Made by a program: the position numbers and the translations under genes. Positions 1 through 8,869 of a stretch of DNA of 64,000 bases are shown in pieces. Under the pieces are notes generated by a model, which was not told the DNA's origin, ran no database searches, and saw only the letters and a program-made list of their open reading frames with translations. Source of the stretch: Spirosoma luteum DSM 19990 (GTDB taxonomy: Bacteria > Bacteroidota > Bacteroidia > Cytophagales > Spirosomataceae); assembly GCF_000374065.1 (NCBI RefSeq), contig NZ_KB893279.1, forward strand, positions 169,719 through 233,718. The letters are read 5' to 3'. The stretch's first letter is position 1, and each line of letters opens with the position of its first letter.

Positions 1-108
1 ATTTTCAGCGTTAGTCGAGTCACGTGCCGGGGCACCGGGCTGACCGTTGACAGCTAGGGTAGTTGACAGGAAAATCAGGCACAGAGCCAGGGCACCATTG
101 GCATTCAT
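1..108 (-). CDS. N-terminus of an exported protein (partial)
   Basis: The frame is open from an ATG at 108 to the window edge, giving the first 36 residues only. The product starts MNANGALALCLIFLSTTLA and then VNGQPGAP, a short N-region, a hydrophobic stretch of about 15 residues and a probable cleavage site, so a Sec signal peptide is likely. The rest lies outside the window and the function cannot be told. It is transcribed in the same direction as the helicase gene whose stop is 80 bases upstream. Confidence 0.6.
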   Translation of the reverse strand, partial: MNANGALALCLIFLSTTLAVNGQPGAPARDSTNAEN

Positions 109-188
109 AACATTAAGCGAAGGGAGAGTGGGATGTAGTTACTTTCAAAACGATACAAACAGCGGGTTTTGTATGTTAACGAATAACC

Positions 189-2483
189 TCATACCACAAT
201 CCTCAATTTGGCAAAGCTCAACAGTAACGTACGCTCCCCAGCCTTTTCAAATTGGATGGTTGCTTTCCGGTCGGTACCGTTCACATCTATTGATTTGACG
301 ACGCCGAACCCAAACTTGGCATGTTCAACCTTCTGTCCGGTTGCCAGCTCGGCCGTGCTGGTCGGGGCAAAATCGGCCGAAGGAGTGTGGGATACCGTTG
401 GCTGCGGAGCCTGCGAACGGGCCGTTTTCTGCGCCAGCGACCGGACAAAGGCCATTGAGCCAGTCGATGTACTCTCGCTGCGATCCCGTTCGGGCCGGTC
501 GAAATCCATCCGACTGGGTGCCGATCGTAACTTCGACATCTTCAGGTATTTCTGGTCGATTTCCATCAGAAACCGGCTGGGTTCACACATTTTCAGGCGG
601 CCGTAATGGTAGCGCGTTTCGGCGTAGGAAATCGACAGGCGTTTTTCGGCGCGGGTAATGGCCACGTAAAACAGGCGCCGTTCCTCTTCCAGGTCATTCC
701 GGCTTTCGAGCATCATCTGGCTGGGGAACAAATCTTCTTCCAGCCCAACGATGTGAACGTTCTTAAACTCCAGCCCTTTGGCTGCGTGGATGGTCATCAG
801 CGTAATCCGGTCATTATCACCATCGTCCTCTTTCTCATCGGCAGAGGTCAGCAGCGAAACGGATTGCAGAAAGGCTCCCAGGCTTTTTTCGTCGTTGTCG
901 GGGTTATCGACAAACTCCTTGATGGCGTTCAGCAATTCCTGCACGTTTTCATAGCGGGCCAACCCTTCAACTGTTTTATCATCGTACAGTTCCTTGAGCA
1001 GTCCCGATGCTTTGGCAATATGGGAAGCTACTTCGTAGGCATCTTTCTGATCCAGCAGGAGTTTGAAACTCTTGATTAAATCGGCAAAGCCTTCAATAGC
1101 AATGGACGCCCGCCCGGCGATGTGTTTGCCAATTTCGGCGACGATTTCCCAAACAGAGTCCTGCTTTTCGGCTGCGATGACCGCAATTTTTGCCACCGTC
1201 GTGTCGCCAATGCCGCGCTTGGGCAGGTTGATAATACGCTTGAACGCTTCTTCGTCCTGCTGATTAACTGTAAAGCGCAGGTAAGCTATCAGGTCCTTGA
1301 TTTCCTTCCGCTGGTAAAAGGACAGTCCACCCACAATTCGGTACTTAATACTCACCTTACGCAGGGCTTCTTCAAACGCCCGCGACTGGGCATTGGTCCG
1401 GTACAGAATGGCGAAATCGTTATTTACTAGTGACTCGTTCATCTTGGCTTCAAAAATAGCCGATGCCACCAGTCGCCCCTCTTCATTGTCCGACGAAGCC
1501 TTGATAACGTCAATCAGCGGCCCCTCGTCATTGGCGGTAAAGACGTGTTTCTCCAGCTGGTTTTTGTTGCGGGCAATAATTGAGTTGGCCGCCTGCACAA
1601 TGGTGTTAGTGGAGCGGTAGTTCTGCTCCAGTTTCACTATTTTGACGTTCTCCTTCCCATAGTCGCGCTGGAAGTTCAGAATGTTTTCAATGTTGGCACC
1701 CCGGAAAGCGTAGATGCTCTGGGCATCATCGCCAACGATACAAATGTTCTCGTGAACAGCGGCCAGCTTGCGGGTTATCAGGTATTGCGACACGTTGGTA
1801 TCCTGAAACTCATCGACCAGTACGTGCTGAAACTTGTGCTGGTATTTGTTCAGAATATCCAGATGGTCGCGGAACAACACGTTGGTATTGAACAATAAAT
1901 CGTCAAAGTCCATCGCGTTGGCGGCAAAACAGCGAACGCTGTACTGCTTGTAAATCCGGCCCGTATGCGGCATCCGAGCCGACTCGTCATCCGCCGTAAT
2001 GACTGCGTTATTGATGTAATCGTCCGGTCCAATCAGCCGGTTTTTAGCCCCTGAAATCCGCCCGAACACACTGTTGACCCGGTACGTCTTATCGTCCAGT
2101 CCCATTTCTTTGATGATACTCCGCAACAGCGATTTCGAGTCGTCGGTATCGTAAATGGAGAAGTTGCTGGTGTAGCCAATGGCTTTGGCTTCGATACGCA
2201 GAATCTTGGCGAATACGGAGTGAAACGTACCCATCCAGATATTGCGGGCTTCGGTGCCCACTACTTTTTCAATCCGGTTCCGCATCTCACCAGCTGCCTT
2301 ATTGGTAAACGTCAGCGACAGAATCCGGAACGGGTCAACGCCTTTCTCAATGAGGTAGGCAATGCGGTAGGTCAGCACACGGGTTTTGCCCGAACCGGCA
2401 CCGGCAATAATCATCAAGGGGCCATTGCCGTGCATAACGGCTTCCCGCTGGGGGTCATTCAACCCGGAAATATAATCAACCAT
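189..2483 (-). CDS. pcrA: UvrD/PcrA-type ATP-dependent DNA helicase
   Basis: Superfamily 1A 3'-5' DNA helicase of 764 residues, a normal length for PcrA/UvrD. Near the N-terminus are the Q motif (LNDPQREAV) and Walker A (GAGSGKTR), then the Walker B region VDEFQDTN, the motif GDDAQSIYAFRGA, motif IV QNYRST, and the C-terminal motifs TIHAAKGLEF and FYVAITRAEKRL. The last 60 or so residues form the PcrA-like tail (GQKVEHAKFGFGVV). The family unwinds DNA in nucleotide excision and mismatch repair and removes RecA or stalled polymerase. It stands alone on the minus strand; whether it should be called PcrA or UvrD cannot be settled by eye. Confidence 0.93.
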   Translation of the reverse strand: MVDYISGLNDPQREAVMHGNGPLMIIAGAGSGKTRVLTYRIAYLIEKGVDPFRILSLTFTNKAAGEMRNRIEKVVGTEARNIWMGTFHSVFAKILRIEAKAIGYTSNFSIYDTDDSKSLLRSIIKEMGLDDKTYRVNSVFGRISGAKNRLIGPDDYINNAVITADDESARMPHTGRIYKQYSVRCFAANAMDFDDLLFNTNVLFRDHLDILNKYQHKFQHVLVDEFQDTNVSQYLITRKLAAVHENICIVGDDAQSIYAFRGANIENILNFQRDYGKENVKIVKLEQNYRSTNTIVQAANSIIARNKNQLEKHVFTANDEGPLIDVIKASSDNEEGRLVASAIFEAKMNESLVNNDFAILYRTNAQSRAFEEALRKVSIKYRIVGGLSFYQRKEIKDLIAYLRFTVNQQDEEAFKRIINLPKRGIGDTTVAKIAVIAAEKQDSVWEIVAEIGKHIAGRASIAIEGFADLIKSFKLLLDQKDAYEVASHIAKASGLLKELYDDKTVEGLARYENVQELLNAIKEFVDNPDNDEKSLGAFLQSVSLLTSADEKEDDGDNDRITLMTIHAAKGLEFKNVHIVGLEEDLFPSQMMLESRNDLEEERRLFYVAITRAEKRLSISYAETRYHYGRLKMCEPSRFLMEIDQKYLKMSKLRSAPSRMDFDRPERDRSESTSTGSMAFVRSLAQKTARSQAPQPTVSHTPSADFAPTSTAELATGQKVEHAKFGFGVVKSIDVNGTDRKATIQFEKAGERTLLLSFAKLRIVV

Positions 2484-2533
2484 TCAGCTCGTTTCTATCC
2501 TTATATAACCCATAAAAGTAGGAAATAATTTGG

Positions 2534-2563
2534 TTGGGGCCTTGTCACAAAAGGGTATCTTTG
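2534..2563 (+). promoter_or_regulatory. Bacteroidota-type promoter of the Uma2 gene
   Basis: A TTG at 2534-2536 is followed after 19 bases by TATCTTTG at 2556-2563, matching the primary sigma factor consensus of Bacteroidota (TTG, then TAnnTTTG). The -7 box ends only five bases before the ATG at 2569, so the transcript may be nearly leaderless. Confidence 0.6.
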
Positions 2564-2568
2564 AGGAG

Positions 2569-3156
2569 ATGGCCAACGTTCAAAACGCTATGACTACTGC
2601 ACAAACATCAGACATACTGTTGCCAACTCATCTAAAAACGGTGGAGGAGTTTGAGCAATGGCAGGAGCAATATGCTCATGAGGGGAGTTATGAGTTTGTT
2701 CGGGGGCGTATTATTGAAAAGAAAGAAATGAAGCAGTTGGAAGCATTTATTATTAAATTCCTCACCCGGATTTTTGTAGCGACATCAGCCTTTCAGAGTG
2801 GAGGTGAGTTGTTTCAGGAAATGGATGCTTACATTGATTCCACTCGTAAACGTCGGCCTGATTTGGCCTATTTTACGGCTGAACAAATCGCGGAAATGAG
2901 GGCCGGGCAACACCTGGCGACGCTGTTTGCCATCGAAATCCTGTCCGATTCCGAATCCTATAAAGATGTTACAGATAAAATTCAGGACTACTTTGATGCG
3001 GGTACTCAATTAGTTTGGTACATTGTTCCTGGACAGCAAAAAATTTACGTTTACTCATCCCCCGACGAGTCGAAAGCGTACAAAGGGACAGAAATCATTT
3101 CGGCGGCTCCTATTCTACCTGACTTTCAATTCGCCGTAGCCGATTTGTTTGCCTGA
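2569..3156 (+). CDS. Uma2 family (DUF820) endonuclease-like protein
   Basis: A 195-residue protein of the Uma2 family, which has a PD-(D/E)XK nuclease fold. Visible family marks are YEFVRGRIIEKKE near residue 45, RRPDLAY (putative catalytic Asp), FAIEILSDSESY (putative catalytic Glu), and the helix DVTDKIQDYFDAGTQLVWYI followed by IYVYSSPDE. The family is often multicopy and its biological role is unclear. The ATG at 2569 was chosen; a TTG at 2530 precedes the promoter, and an ATG at 2590 is the alternative. A decayed homologue lies just downstream on the other strand. Confidence 0.85.
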   Translation: MANVQNAMTTAQTSDILLPTHLKTVEEFEQWQEQYAHEGSYEFVRGRIIEKKEMKQLEAFIIKFLTRIFVATSAFQSGGELFQEMDAYIDSTRKRRPDLAYFTAEQIAEMRAGQHLATLFAIEILSDSESYKDVTDKIQDYFDAGTQLVWYIVPGQQKIYVYSSPDESKAYKGTEIISAAPILPDFQFAVADLFA

Positions 3157-3190
3157 TTTTTTAGGCCATTGGCCCCATATCCACGTCCAT

Positions 3191-3515
3191 CAGCGTCGAT
3201 ACCGACTAATTAGTGGCAACGCCCCGTCTCCTTTGCCGTATCGCCACTACTCATGCGTATGGTCATTGTAAACGAATCCTTCCAGAATGCCCTAGTCTTC
3301 CTCCATAAGGTGGATAATTTTCTTCAGGTCCCGGTAAGCCGTTCGGGGCTGGGCTACTTCGATGATAATCTGGATGACCAGGCCCTTCGCCCAGCGGTGT
3401 TTCAGGTAATCGCTCCAACACTATGCTTCCTTTCCGATAAAAGAAAATTCCAAGTACTACCGTCAGCTCACTAATCACATGCTGATGGCCCAGGGGAGAG
3501 TTCGTTTCATCGTCT
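3191..3515 (-). pseudogene. Decayed Uma2-family gene remnant
   Basis: Reading the minus strand from 3515 gives DDETNSPLGHQHVISELT and then FFYRKGSIVLERLPETPLGEG, the middle of a Uma2-like protein. The reading then shifts frame to give IIIEVAQPRTAYRDLKKI and IHLMEED, an in-frame TAG, GILEGFVYNDHTHE, another TAG and WRYGKGD. The segment that should hold the catalytic Asp between GEG and IIIEV is missing. One frameshift or deletion plus two stops in an otherwise recognisable sequence make this a pseudogene. It accounts for most of the 560-base gap between the intact Uma2 gene and the sigma factor gene. Confidence 0.7.
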
Positions 3516-3716
3516 TAATGAACGAGTGGCGGGTTGAGGAGCGTGAAATTATACATACCGGATGTTGAAATTTACACCTCTAAGATGCAGAAAAACAGGC
3601 TGGTAACCGAACGAATGCCTAAACGAGAATTTTTTCTAAATTAGTATGCAACATTCCCATTATTCCTGCATCTTTCTTTTGTTGATGCCCTAAATCACTG
3701 CGAGCTGCTGAAACTG

Positions 3717-4349
3717 TTGGAATCAAACCGAAACCGCATCCGTCCGGCACAGGACGGCGGAGATACGGCTCACCGACCGGTTGGACCGCCTTACCCGGAC
3801 CGCCATGCCGACCTGGTCAAACGCTGCCAACAGGGTGAGCGACGAGCCCAGTATGACCTTTATCAGCATTACGTGAAGGCAATGTATAACATTTGCCTGC
3901 GGATACTGAATCATGAAGCCGAAGCCGAAGACGTGTTGCAGGAAGCGTTCATGGATGCATTCGGCCATATCGCGTCCTTTCGGGGTCAGAGTACGTTTGG
4001 CGCGTGGCTGAAGCAGATTGTGGTGAACCGGGCTATCAACCAGTTGCGCAGCAGGCGGCTGGAATTTGTCGACCTGGATTCGTACCGACCCGGTGAGGTC
4101 GACAGCGACTCGACCGAACGGCTGGATTTTGCCGATGTGGAGCCGGTCGACGAAGAGGCTATTACACTGGAAGTGGACCGGGTAAAACGGGCTATGCAGC
4201 TACTGCCCGAAGGGTACCGGGTCGTATTGTCCCTGTATCTGTTCGAAGGCTATGACCACGAAGAAATAGGAAATGTACTGGGTATCAGCGAAACAACATC
4301 GAGAACGCAGTATTTACGGGGTAAAAAACGATTGCTGGAATTATTATAA
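3717..4349 (+). CDS. ECF-type RNA polymerase sigma factor
   Basis: A 210-residue sigma-70 family protein of the extracytoplasmic function class. Region 2 begins near residue 30 (DLVKRCQQGERRAQYDLYQ) with AEDVLQEAFMDAF and FGAWLKQIVVNRAINQLR. After an acidic linker (VDSDSTERLDFADVEP) comes region 4 with GYRVVLSLYLFEGYDHEEI and the helix-turn-helix IGNVLGISETTSRTQYLRGKKRLLELL. No in-frame ATG precedes region 2, so the TTG at 3717 is taken as start. It is followed by a membrane anti-sigma-like gene and an adhesin-like gene, so it probably responds to an envelope signal. Confidence 0.88.
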   Translation: MESNRNRIRPAQDGGDTAHRPVGPPYPDRHADLVKRCQQGERRAQYDLYQHYVKAMYNICLRILNHEAEAEDVLQEAFMDAFGHIASFRGQSTFGAWLKQIVVNRAINQLRSRRLEFVDLDSYRPGEVDSDSTERLDFADVEPVDEEAITLEVDRVKRAMQLLPEGYRVVLSLYLFEGYDHEEIGNVLGISETTSRTQYLRGKKRLLELL

Positions 4350-4407
4350 CATACTCAACTAACTAATCAATAATGAACGATAACCTTAGCGGAAGTCGAC
4401 ACTACCT

Positions 4408-5004
4408 ATGAAAAAAGATAACCTGGAACGCTTCGTCCGCGACAACCGCGAAGCATTTGACGATAAGGAACCTGCCCATGACCTATGGCTAAAAATAGAA
4501 GCGGGTCTGGATAAGCAGGTGCCCGATAGAAGCAGTCCATTTCGGGCGGTGCATAAGTCTAATCGCCAGTCTGGTGGGCAGCAAATTGGCTGGCCCATTC
4601 TCAACTGGCGCGTGGCTGCTTCTATTGCTGTATTATTACTGGCCGGGTGCTTATTTTACATGAATCACCAATATGGTGTTGCGCAACAGCCCCTATTGGT
4701 AGCAGCCAGCCCCGGTTACGCTAAAGAAGTTGTCCAGTACACCCGGCTTATTGACGACAAACGGGCCGAGTTAAAACAGATGACCGAAAACAACCCCGAT
4801 TTGTACCAGGAATTTTCGACAGACCTGAACCGTCTTGAAAAATCGTACCGATCGCTGAAAGCTGATTTTCCGAAAAACCCGAATCAGGAAGTGCTGATTC
4901 AGGCCATGATTCAGAATCTACAACTTCAGATTAACCTGCTTAATGAACAGTTTCGCGTTATTCAGCGCATTAAACGACAAATCAATGAAACGAATCCTGT
5001 ATAG
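4408..5004 (+). CDS. Single-pass membrane anti-sigma-like protein
   Basis: A 198-residue protein with a charged cytoplasmic N-terminus (about residues 1-68, including EPAHDLWLKIEAGLDKQ), one membrane segment at about 69-88 (WRVAASIAVLLLAGCLFYM), and a periplasmic part rich in charged helices (LNRLEKSYRSLKADFP, then LQLQINLLNEQ) that could form a coiled coil. It follows the sigma factor gene by 58 bases and overlaps the next gene. The architecture and position point to an anti-sigma factor, but no zinc-binding HxxxCxxC motif is visible, so the assignment is by context. The gene at 17199-17819 has the same plan. Confidence 0.6.
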   Translation: MKKDNLERFVRDNREAFDDKEPAHDLWLKIEAGLDKQVPDRSSPFRAVHKSNRQSGGQQIGWPILNWRVAASIAVLLLAGCLFYMNHQYGVAQQPLLVAASPGYAKEVVQYTRLIDDKRAELKQMTENNPDLYQEFSTDLNRLEKSYRSLKADFPKNPNQEVLIQAMIQNLQLQINLLNEQFRVIQRIKRQINETNPV

Positions 5005-6037
5005 TGCTCTCCTCTGCCTGGTTCCTTTTGTAACCTGGGCCGAAGGGATTGGGGCTATTGAAAAGAAGAAAACGATTATCAAACTTTTTGACGTAGACAG
5101 TAAAGATAATTTGCTCATTGATAACCAGTTCGGCCAGGTTTCGGTTAGGCTGTGGGATAAAGCCGAAATTCGGGTTCAGATTGTGATTACGGCTAATTCC
5201 GACTCCGATGAACGGGTGCAGACGTTTCTGGATGCGGTTTCCATCGACGAAAAGCGGGACGGAAACCAGATTGTGATCCGTACAAACTTTAGCCAGAGCA
5301 ACGTTTCGAACTGGAGCATGGGCAAATGGAAAGAAGGGGGCGACCGTAATTTCGTCAAGATTGACTACGACATTATGATGCCCAAACAGAATGCTCTGTC
5401 TATTCGGAATAAATTCGGCAATACCCTGATTCCTTCCTTCCATGCGCCACTGACCGTGCATAGCCGATATGGTAACTTTAGCAGTACCGATGAACTCACC
5501 AGCCGCCAGAACGATATCGACGTGGCATACGGGAAAGCCAACATTCACCGGCTCGACGAAGGAAAGCTAACCATTGCTTATGCCTCGCTCGAACTGGAGA
5601 AAGCCAACGTGCTGATGCTGACCAATAAATTTGGCAAAATGAATATTGGCGAGGTGGGTAAACTGGATGCCGATATCAACTATTCGGGCGGCAAGGTTGG
5701 AACGCTACACGAGTCAGGCAAAATAAAGCTTGACTTCTCGGGTGGGTTTCGCATCGACCAGTTACTAAAAACGGTTAATAACGTCGACATTCAGGCCGCC
5801 TATTCGTCAGTTGCGCTACCAATGGACCATGATACCGACTGCGACTTCAACGTAACGGTAAGCTACGGTAATTTTAACTACTCATCCGGGCCGGCCATGC
5901 ATTTCAGCAGACAGCCCTCCGAAAAAGATACTAATCCAGGGGCACGCCTGACGAAGCAGTATATCGGTAAAGTGGGTAATGGCTCCGGTACAAAAGTGAA
6001 GGTTGTAGCCAAATTTGGTAACGTAAACTTCAGGTAG
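4985..6037 (+). CDS. Exported DUF4097-like adhesin-type repeat protein
   Basis: A 350-residue protein with a signal peptide (MKRILYSALLCLVPFVTWAEG). The body is a series of short beta-type repeats around F/YG motifs, such as IDNQFGQVSV, IRNKFGNTL, VHSRYGNFSS, LTNKFGKMNI and VVAKFGNVNF, which suggests a right-handed beta-solenoid like the DUF4097 group. The ATG at 4985 is preferred over 4943 because it gives a clean signal peptide; it overlaps the preceding gene by 20 bases, so translation is probably coupled. It is the third gene of the sigma/anti-sigma module, perhaps a target or sensor of it. The exact function is unknown. Confidence 0.65.
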   Translation: MKRILYSALLCLVPFVTWAEGIGAIEKKKTIIKLFDVDSKDNLLIDNQFGQVSVRLWDKAEIRVQIVITANSDSDERVQTFLDAVSIDEKRDGNQIVIRTNFSQSNVSNWSMGKWKEGGDRNFVKIDYDIMMPKQNALSIRNKFGNTLIPSFHAPLTVHSRYGNFSSTDELTSRQNDIDVAYGKANIHRLDEGKLTIAYASLELEKANVLMLTNKFGKMNIGEVGKLDADINYSGGKVGTLHESGKIKLDFSGGFRIDQLLKTVNNVDIQAAYSSVALPMDHDTDCDFNVTVSYGNFNYSSGPAMHFSRQPSEKDTNPGARLTKQYIGKVGNGSGTKVKVVAKFGNVNFR

Positions 6038-6542
6038 TCAGTCGGCTAATAAGGGCCTGGTGCTGCGGAAACTCGGCCAGCAGCGTAGCCCGGTCTGCTA
6101 GGTCAAAATCGGCAAAGTCGAAGCCGGGGGCTACGGTACAGCCAACCAACGAGAAAGTGCTGTCGGTTGGCTCAACGTCCGAAACGGGCTTTGAGCCAAA
6201 CCAGCATCCGGCCTGCACTACTGCCTGATACACCTCGCCCCGGTCGGGACGGTTGCCCAGTCGAATGATGGTCAAATCACCCGCTGGCGAAGTAACGGAA
6301 ATTTCCAGCGGCAGGCCCGTGTAGAAGTGCCAGATTTCGTCGGATTGAATCCGGTGGAGAGCTGAGAATTGATGGCTTTCCAGCAAAAAATAAATGGCTG
6401 TCCCAAATGACCGGGGGCCCCGAAACCGGTGGGGTAAAGCTGCCTGTGCAATCACCTCACCAGACCGGTACGTTTCGGCAAAGTAGCCGCCCTCCGGATG
6501 GGCGGTCATCGTAAACGTTTCGACGTAATAATCTGCCTTCAT
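6030..6542 (-). CDS. Cupin superfamily (DUF985) protein
   Basis: A 170-residue single-domain cupin of the DUF985 type. Recognisable family sequence includes HPEGGYFAETYRS near the N-terminus, GTAIYFLL, FSALHRIQSDEIWHFYTG (the metal-site region) and the C-terminal GCTVAPGFDFADFDLADR. Its substrate is not known for the family. It is transcribed away from tpiA's 3' end in the same direction, separated by a hairpin at 6553-6578. Its 3' end overlaps that of the convergent adhesin-like gene by 8 bases. Confidence 0.85.
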   Translation of the reverse strand: MKADYYVETFTMTAHPEGGYFAETYRSGEVIAQAALPHRFRGPRSFGTAIYFLLESHQFSALHRIQSDEIWHFYTGLPLEISVTSPAGDLTIIRLGNRPDRGEVYQAVVQAGCWFGSKPVSDVEPTDSTFSLVGCTVAPGFDFADFDLADRATLLAEFPQHQALISRLTT

Positions 6543-6552
6543 ACTAGTTACT

Positions 6553-6578
6553 GACGGCTGGGGCTAACCCCAGCCGTC
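6553..6578 (-). terminator. Strong hairpin between tpiA and the cupin gene
   Basis: An 11-base perfect stem, GACGGCTGGGG at 6553-6563 pairing with 6568-6578 across a CTAA loop. It follows the tpiA stop on the minus strand and precedes the cupin start. No clear T tract follows, so it may be a weak terminator or a processing structure that sets the ratio of the two genes. Confidence 0.5.
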
Positions 6579-6586
6579 GGGTGCTT

Positions 6587-7357
6587 TTACTGAGCAGCTT
6601 TCACAACGGTTATAAAATCGGGGGCTTTCAACGACGCTCCACCAATCAGGCCGCCATCCACATCCGGTTGGGCGAACAACTCAGCCGCGTTTTGGGCATT
6701 AGCACTGCCACCGTACAAAATGGACGTGCCCTGCGCTATTTCATCGCCGTATTGTCCCGCAATGTGATGGCGTAATTCAAAATGCATATCCTGTGCCTGC
6801 GCCGACGAGGCTGTTAAACCGGTGCCGATGGCCCAGATTGGTTCATAGGCAATGACCACTTTGCTGAACGATTCGGGTGAGAGGTGGAACAGGCTGTTGG
6901 TTAGCTGATTCTTCACAAAGCCGATGTAATCCCCGTTTTCACGCAGGTCGCGGGATTCGCCACAGCAGAAGATAGGGGTAAGACCGCTTTCGAGGACGCT
7001 GTTTACTTTTTCGGCTAACTGGGCGTTGGTTTCATCGAAATACTGCCGCCGTTCGCTATGACCCAGAATGACGTATTCAATACCAATGGATTTGAGCATA
7101 GGGGCTGAAATTTCGCCTGTGTAGGCTCCAGACGACTTTTCGTGGCAGTTTTGAGCCCCTACCGAAACGTTTCCAGCTCCAGCTACCTGCTGCTGAGCCA
7201 TAGTCAGATAAAGAGAAGGGGGGCATAATACTACCGTTACCTCAGTAGCAGAGGAAGCTTCTTCCTGTAGCAGGTTGATTACTTCCGATAGCAGCGCCTG
7301 GGCTTCATCGGCTGTCTTGTTCATTTTCCAGTTGCCGGCAACAATTTTCTTACGCAT
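6587..7357 (-). CDS. tpiA: Triosephosphate isomerase
   Basis: Cytoplasmic glycolytic enzyme that interconverts dihydroxyacetone phosphate and glyceraldehyde 3-phosphate; 256 residues, normal for the family. The catalytic elements are all present: GNWKMNK (Asn and Lys near residues 8-14), VILGHSERRQYF (electrophilic His), VIAYEPIWAIGTG (catalytic Glu and the flexible loop), and ILYGGSANAQNA with GGLIGGASL for phosphate binding. It stands apart from other glycolytic genes here, although the class II aldolase gene is 49 kb downstream. Confidence 0.97.
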   Translation of the reverse strand: MRKKIVAGNWKMNKTADEAQALLSEVINLLQEEASSATEVTVVLCPPSLYLTMAQQQVAGAGNVSVGAQNCHEKSSGAYTGEISAPMLKSIGIEYVILGHSERRQYFDETNAQLAEKVNSVLESGLTPIFCCGESRDLRENGDYIGFVKNQLTNSLFHLSPESFSKVVIAYEPIWAIGTGLTASSAQAQDMHFELRHHIAGQYGDEIAQGTSILYGGSANAQNAAELFAQPDVDGGLIGGASLKAPDFITVVKAAQ

Positions 7358-7592
7358 AAGTAGGTAATAATTAGCTAAAAAGCATGTCTAAACCTCAGAA
7401 TAGGTTGCTGTTTGAGGTCAATCACCGGCGAAATTAAGGCTTTCTACCGAAAGGGGCATTTGCAGAGTGGTGTAAATTTTGTCTACTGGTCAACTATAAA
7501 AGGGTGTAGACCAGCGTGCATTAAACTTCGTTGCTATTTCTTGTGTTATTCTGATAAAAAATGCGTAATTTCAATGTTAAATAACAGCTATT

Positions 7593-8858
7593 ATGAAAAC
7601 GCTTCTACTGGTAATCGGGCTTATAGTACCCTGCCTTGATGTACGGGGGGACGACCATCAGCACCGTACGCCGGACAAGGAGCAGTATGGCTTTTTTATC
7701 GCTAATAACCGTACATCCACCCGTATCCCTTTTCAGCTTCACTCCAATCTGATTATTGTTCCGGTTCAGATAAACCAGTCGGATACCCTGTATTTTATTC
7801 TGGATACAGGGGTTAGTAATACCATCATTACTGACCCTGAGGCTTTTCGTGAAAAGCCACTGACACTTACCCGAAAAATCAAACTGAACGGAGCAGGAGA
7901 GGGAGGGAGCCTAACCGCTTCCATAGCCATTAATAATAGCCTGAGTATGGGCGGCCTTAAAGCCGCGCACCACAATATCGTTATCCTGGATGAAGATCTG
8001 CTCAAACTATCCGAGTACGTTGGCACACCAGTACACGGAATTTTTGGGTATGAAATATTCGCAAATTTTGTGGTCAATATTGATTTTCAGCGGCATGAAC
8101 TGATTATCATGAAACCTGAAAAGTTCAAGTACAGAAAACAAAAAGGGGACCGGTATCCCATTACTATTAAAGATACGAAAGCCTATACCGATGCCCTGTC
8201 TGTGTTCGATGGGGAGAAAACAATGCCATTACGCGTAGTGCTGGATACGGGGGCGGGCCACGCGCTGTTGCTCGACCGGACCCGCAGTTTGGGAGCTATA
8301 GAGATCCCCGAAAAGAACATACGGGCCCAATTGGGACGGGGGCTGAATGGCGTTATCAACGGTTGTCTTGGCCGCATCGAAAAAATCCGTTTTGGCCGGT
8401 ATGAACTGGATAATATTCTGGCATCGTTTCCGGATAGCATGGCCTTTGGTATGAAACTGGTTAATATGCCCGAACGCCAGGGTAATGTAGGCTGCGAGTT
8501 GCTACGCCGGTTTAAAGTTACGTTCAACTATCCTGAGCAATATATTGTGATGAAGCCCATAAAACGGTTGCTACACGAGAGTTTTGAGCATGATATGAGT
8601 GGCATGGAACTCCGGGCAAAAGGAGAAAGCTTTCACAACTACTATATCGACAAACTGGTAGAAGGCTCCCCAGCCGATATGGCGGGTCTGGAAGAAGGGG
8701 ATGAGATGCTTTTTGTCAACAATAACACCGTTAAAGATATGACAATCAGCGAGATATATAAAATACTGCAAAAAGGGGAAGGCAAGGAGATATCTGTGCT
8801 GGTTCGACGCAACGGACAAATTATTGTGGCAAGTTTCCTGCTGAAAAGACTAATCTGA
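7593..8858 (+). CDS. Exported retropepsin-like aspartyl protease with PDZ domain
   Basis: A 421-residue protein with a signal peptide (about residues 1-19). Two aspartic-protease half-sites are visible, FILDTGVSNTIIT near residue 67 and VVLDTGAGHALLL near residue 215, so a single chain may supply both catalytic aspartates. The C-terminal 85 or so residues form a PDZ domain (VEGSPADMAGLEEGDEMLFV, then ILQKGEGKEISVLVRRNGQ). Proteins of this plan occur in Bacteroidota, with substrates largely unknown. It is monocistronic between tpiA and the convergent histidine kinase gene. Confidence 0.82.
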   Translation: MKTLLLVIGLIVPCLDVRGDDHQHRTPDKEQYGFFIANNRTSTRIPFQLHSNLIIVPVQINQSDTLYFILDTGVSNTIITDPEAFREKPLTLTRKIKLNGAGEGGSLTASIAINNSLSMGGLKAAHHNIVILDEDLLKLSEYVGTPVHGIFGYEIFANFVVNIDFQRHELIIMKPEKFKYRKQKGDRYPITIKDTKAYTDALSVFDGEKTMPLRVVLDTGAGHALLLDRTRSLGAIEIPEKNIRAQLGRGLNGVINGCLGRIEKIRFGRYELDNILASFPDSMAFGMKLVNMPERQGNVGCELLRRFKVTFNYPEQYIVMKPIKRLLHESFEHDMSGMELRAKGESFHNYYIDKLVEGSPADMAGLEEGDEMLFVNNNTVKDMTISEIYKILQKGEGKEISVLVRRNGQIIVASFLLKRLI

Positions 8859-8869
8859 ACGCTGTAGAA

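Noticed and set aside
2530-2568. TTG at 2530 as the Uma2 start
   Set aside because: The promoter -33 and -7 boxes lie within 2534-2563, so this codon would be upstream of the transcript.
3253-3474. Plus-strand 73-codon frame downstream of the Uma2 gene
   Set aside because: It is the antisense of the decayed Uma2 remnant, which reads as protein on the minus strand.
4982-5548. 188-codon minus-strand frame
   Set aside because: It is a shadow of the DUF4097-like gene on the plus strand, which has a signal peptide and clear repeats.
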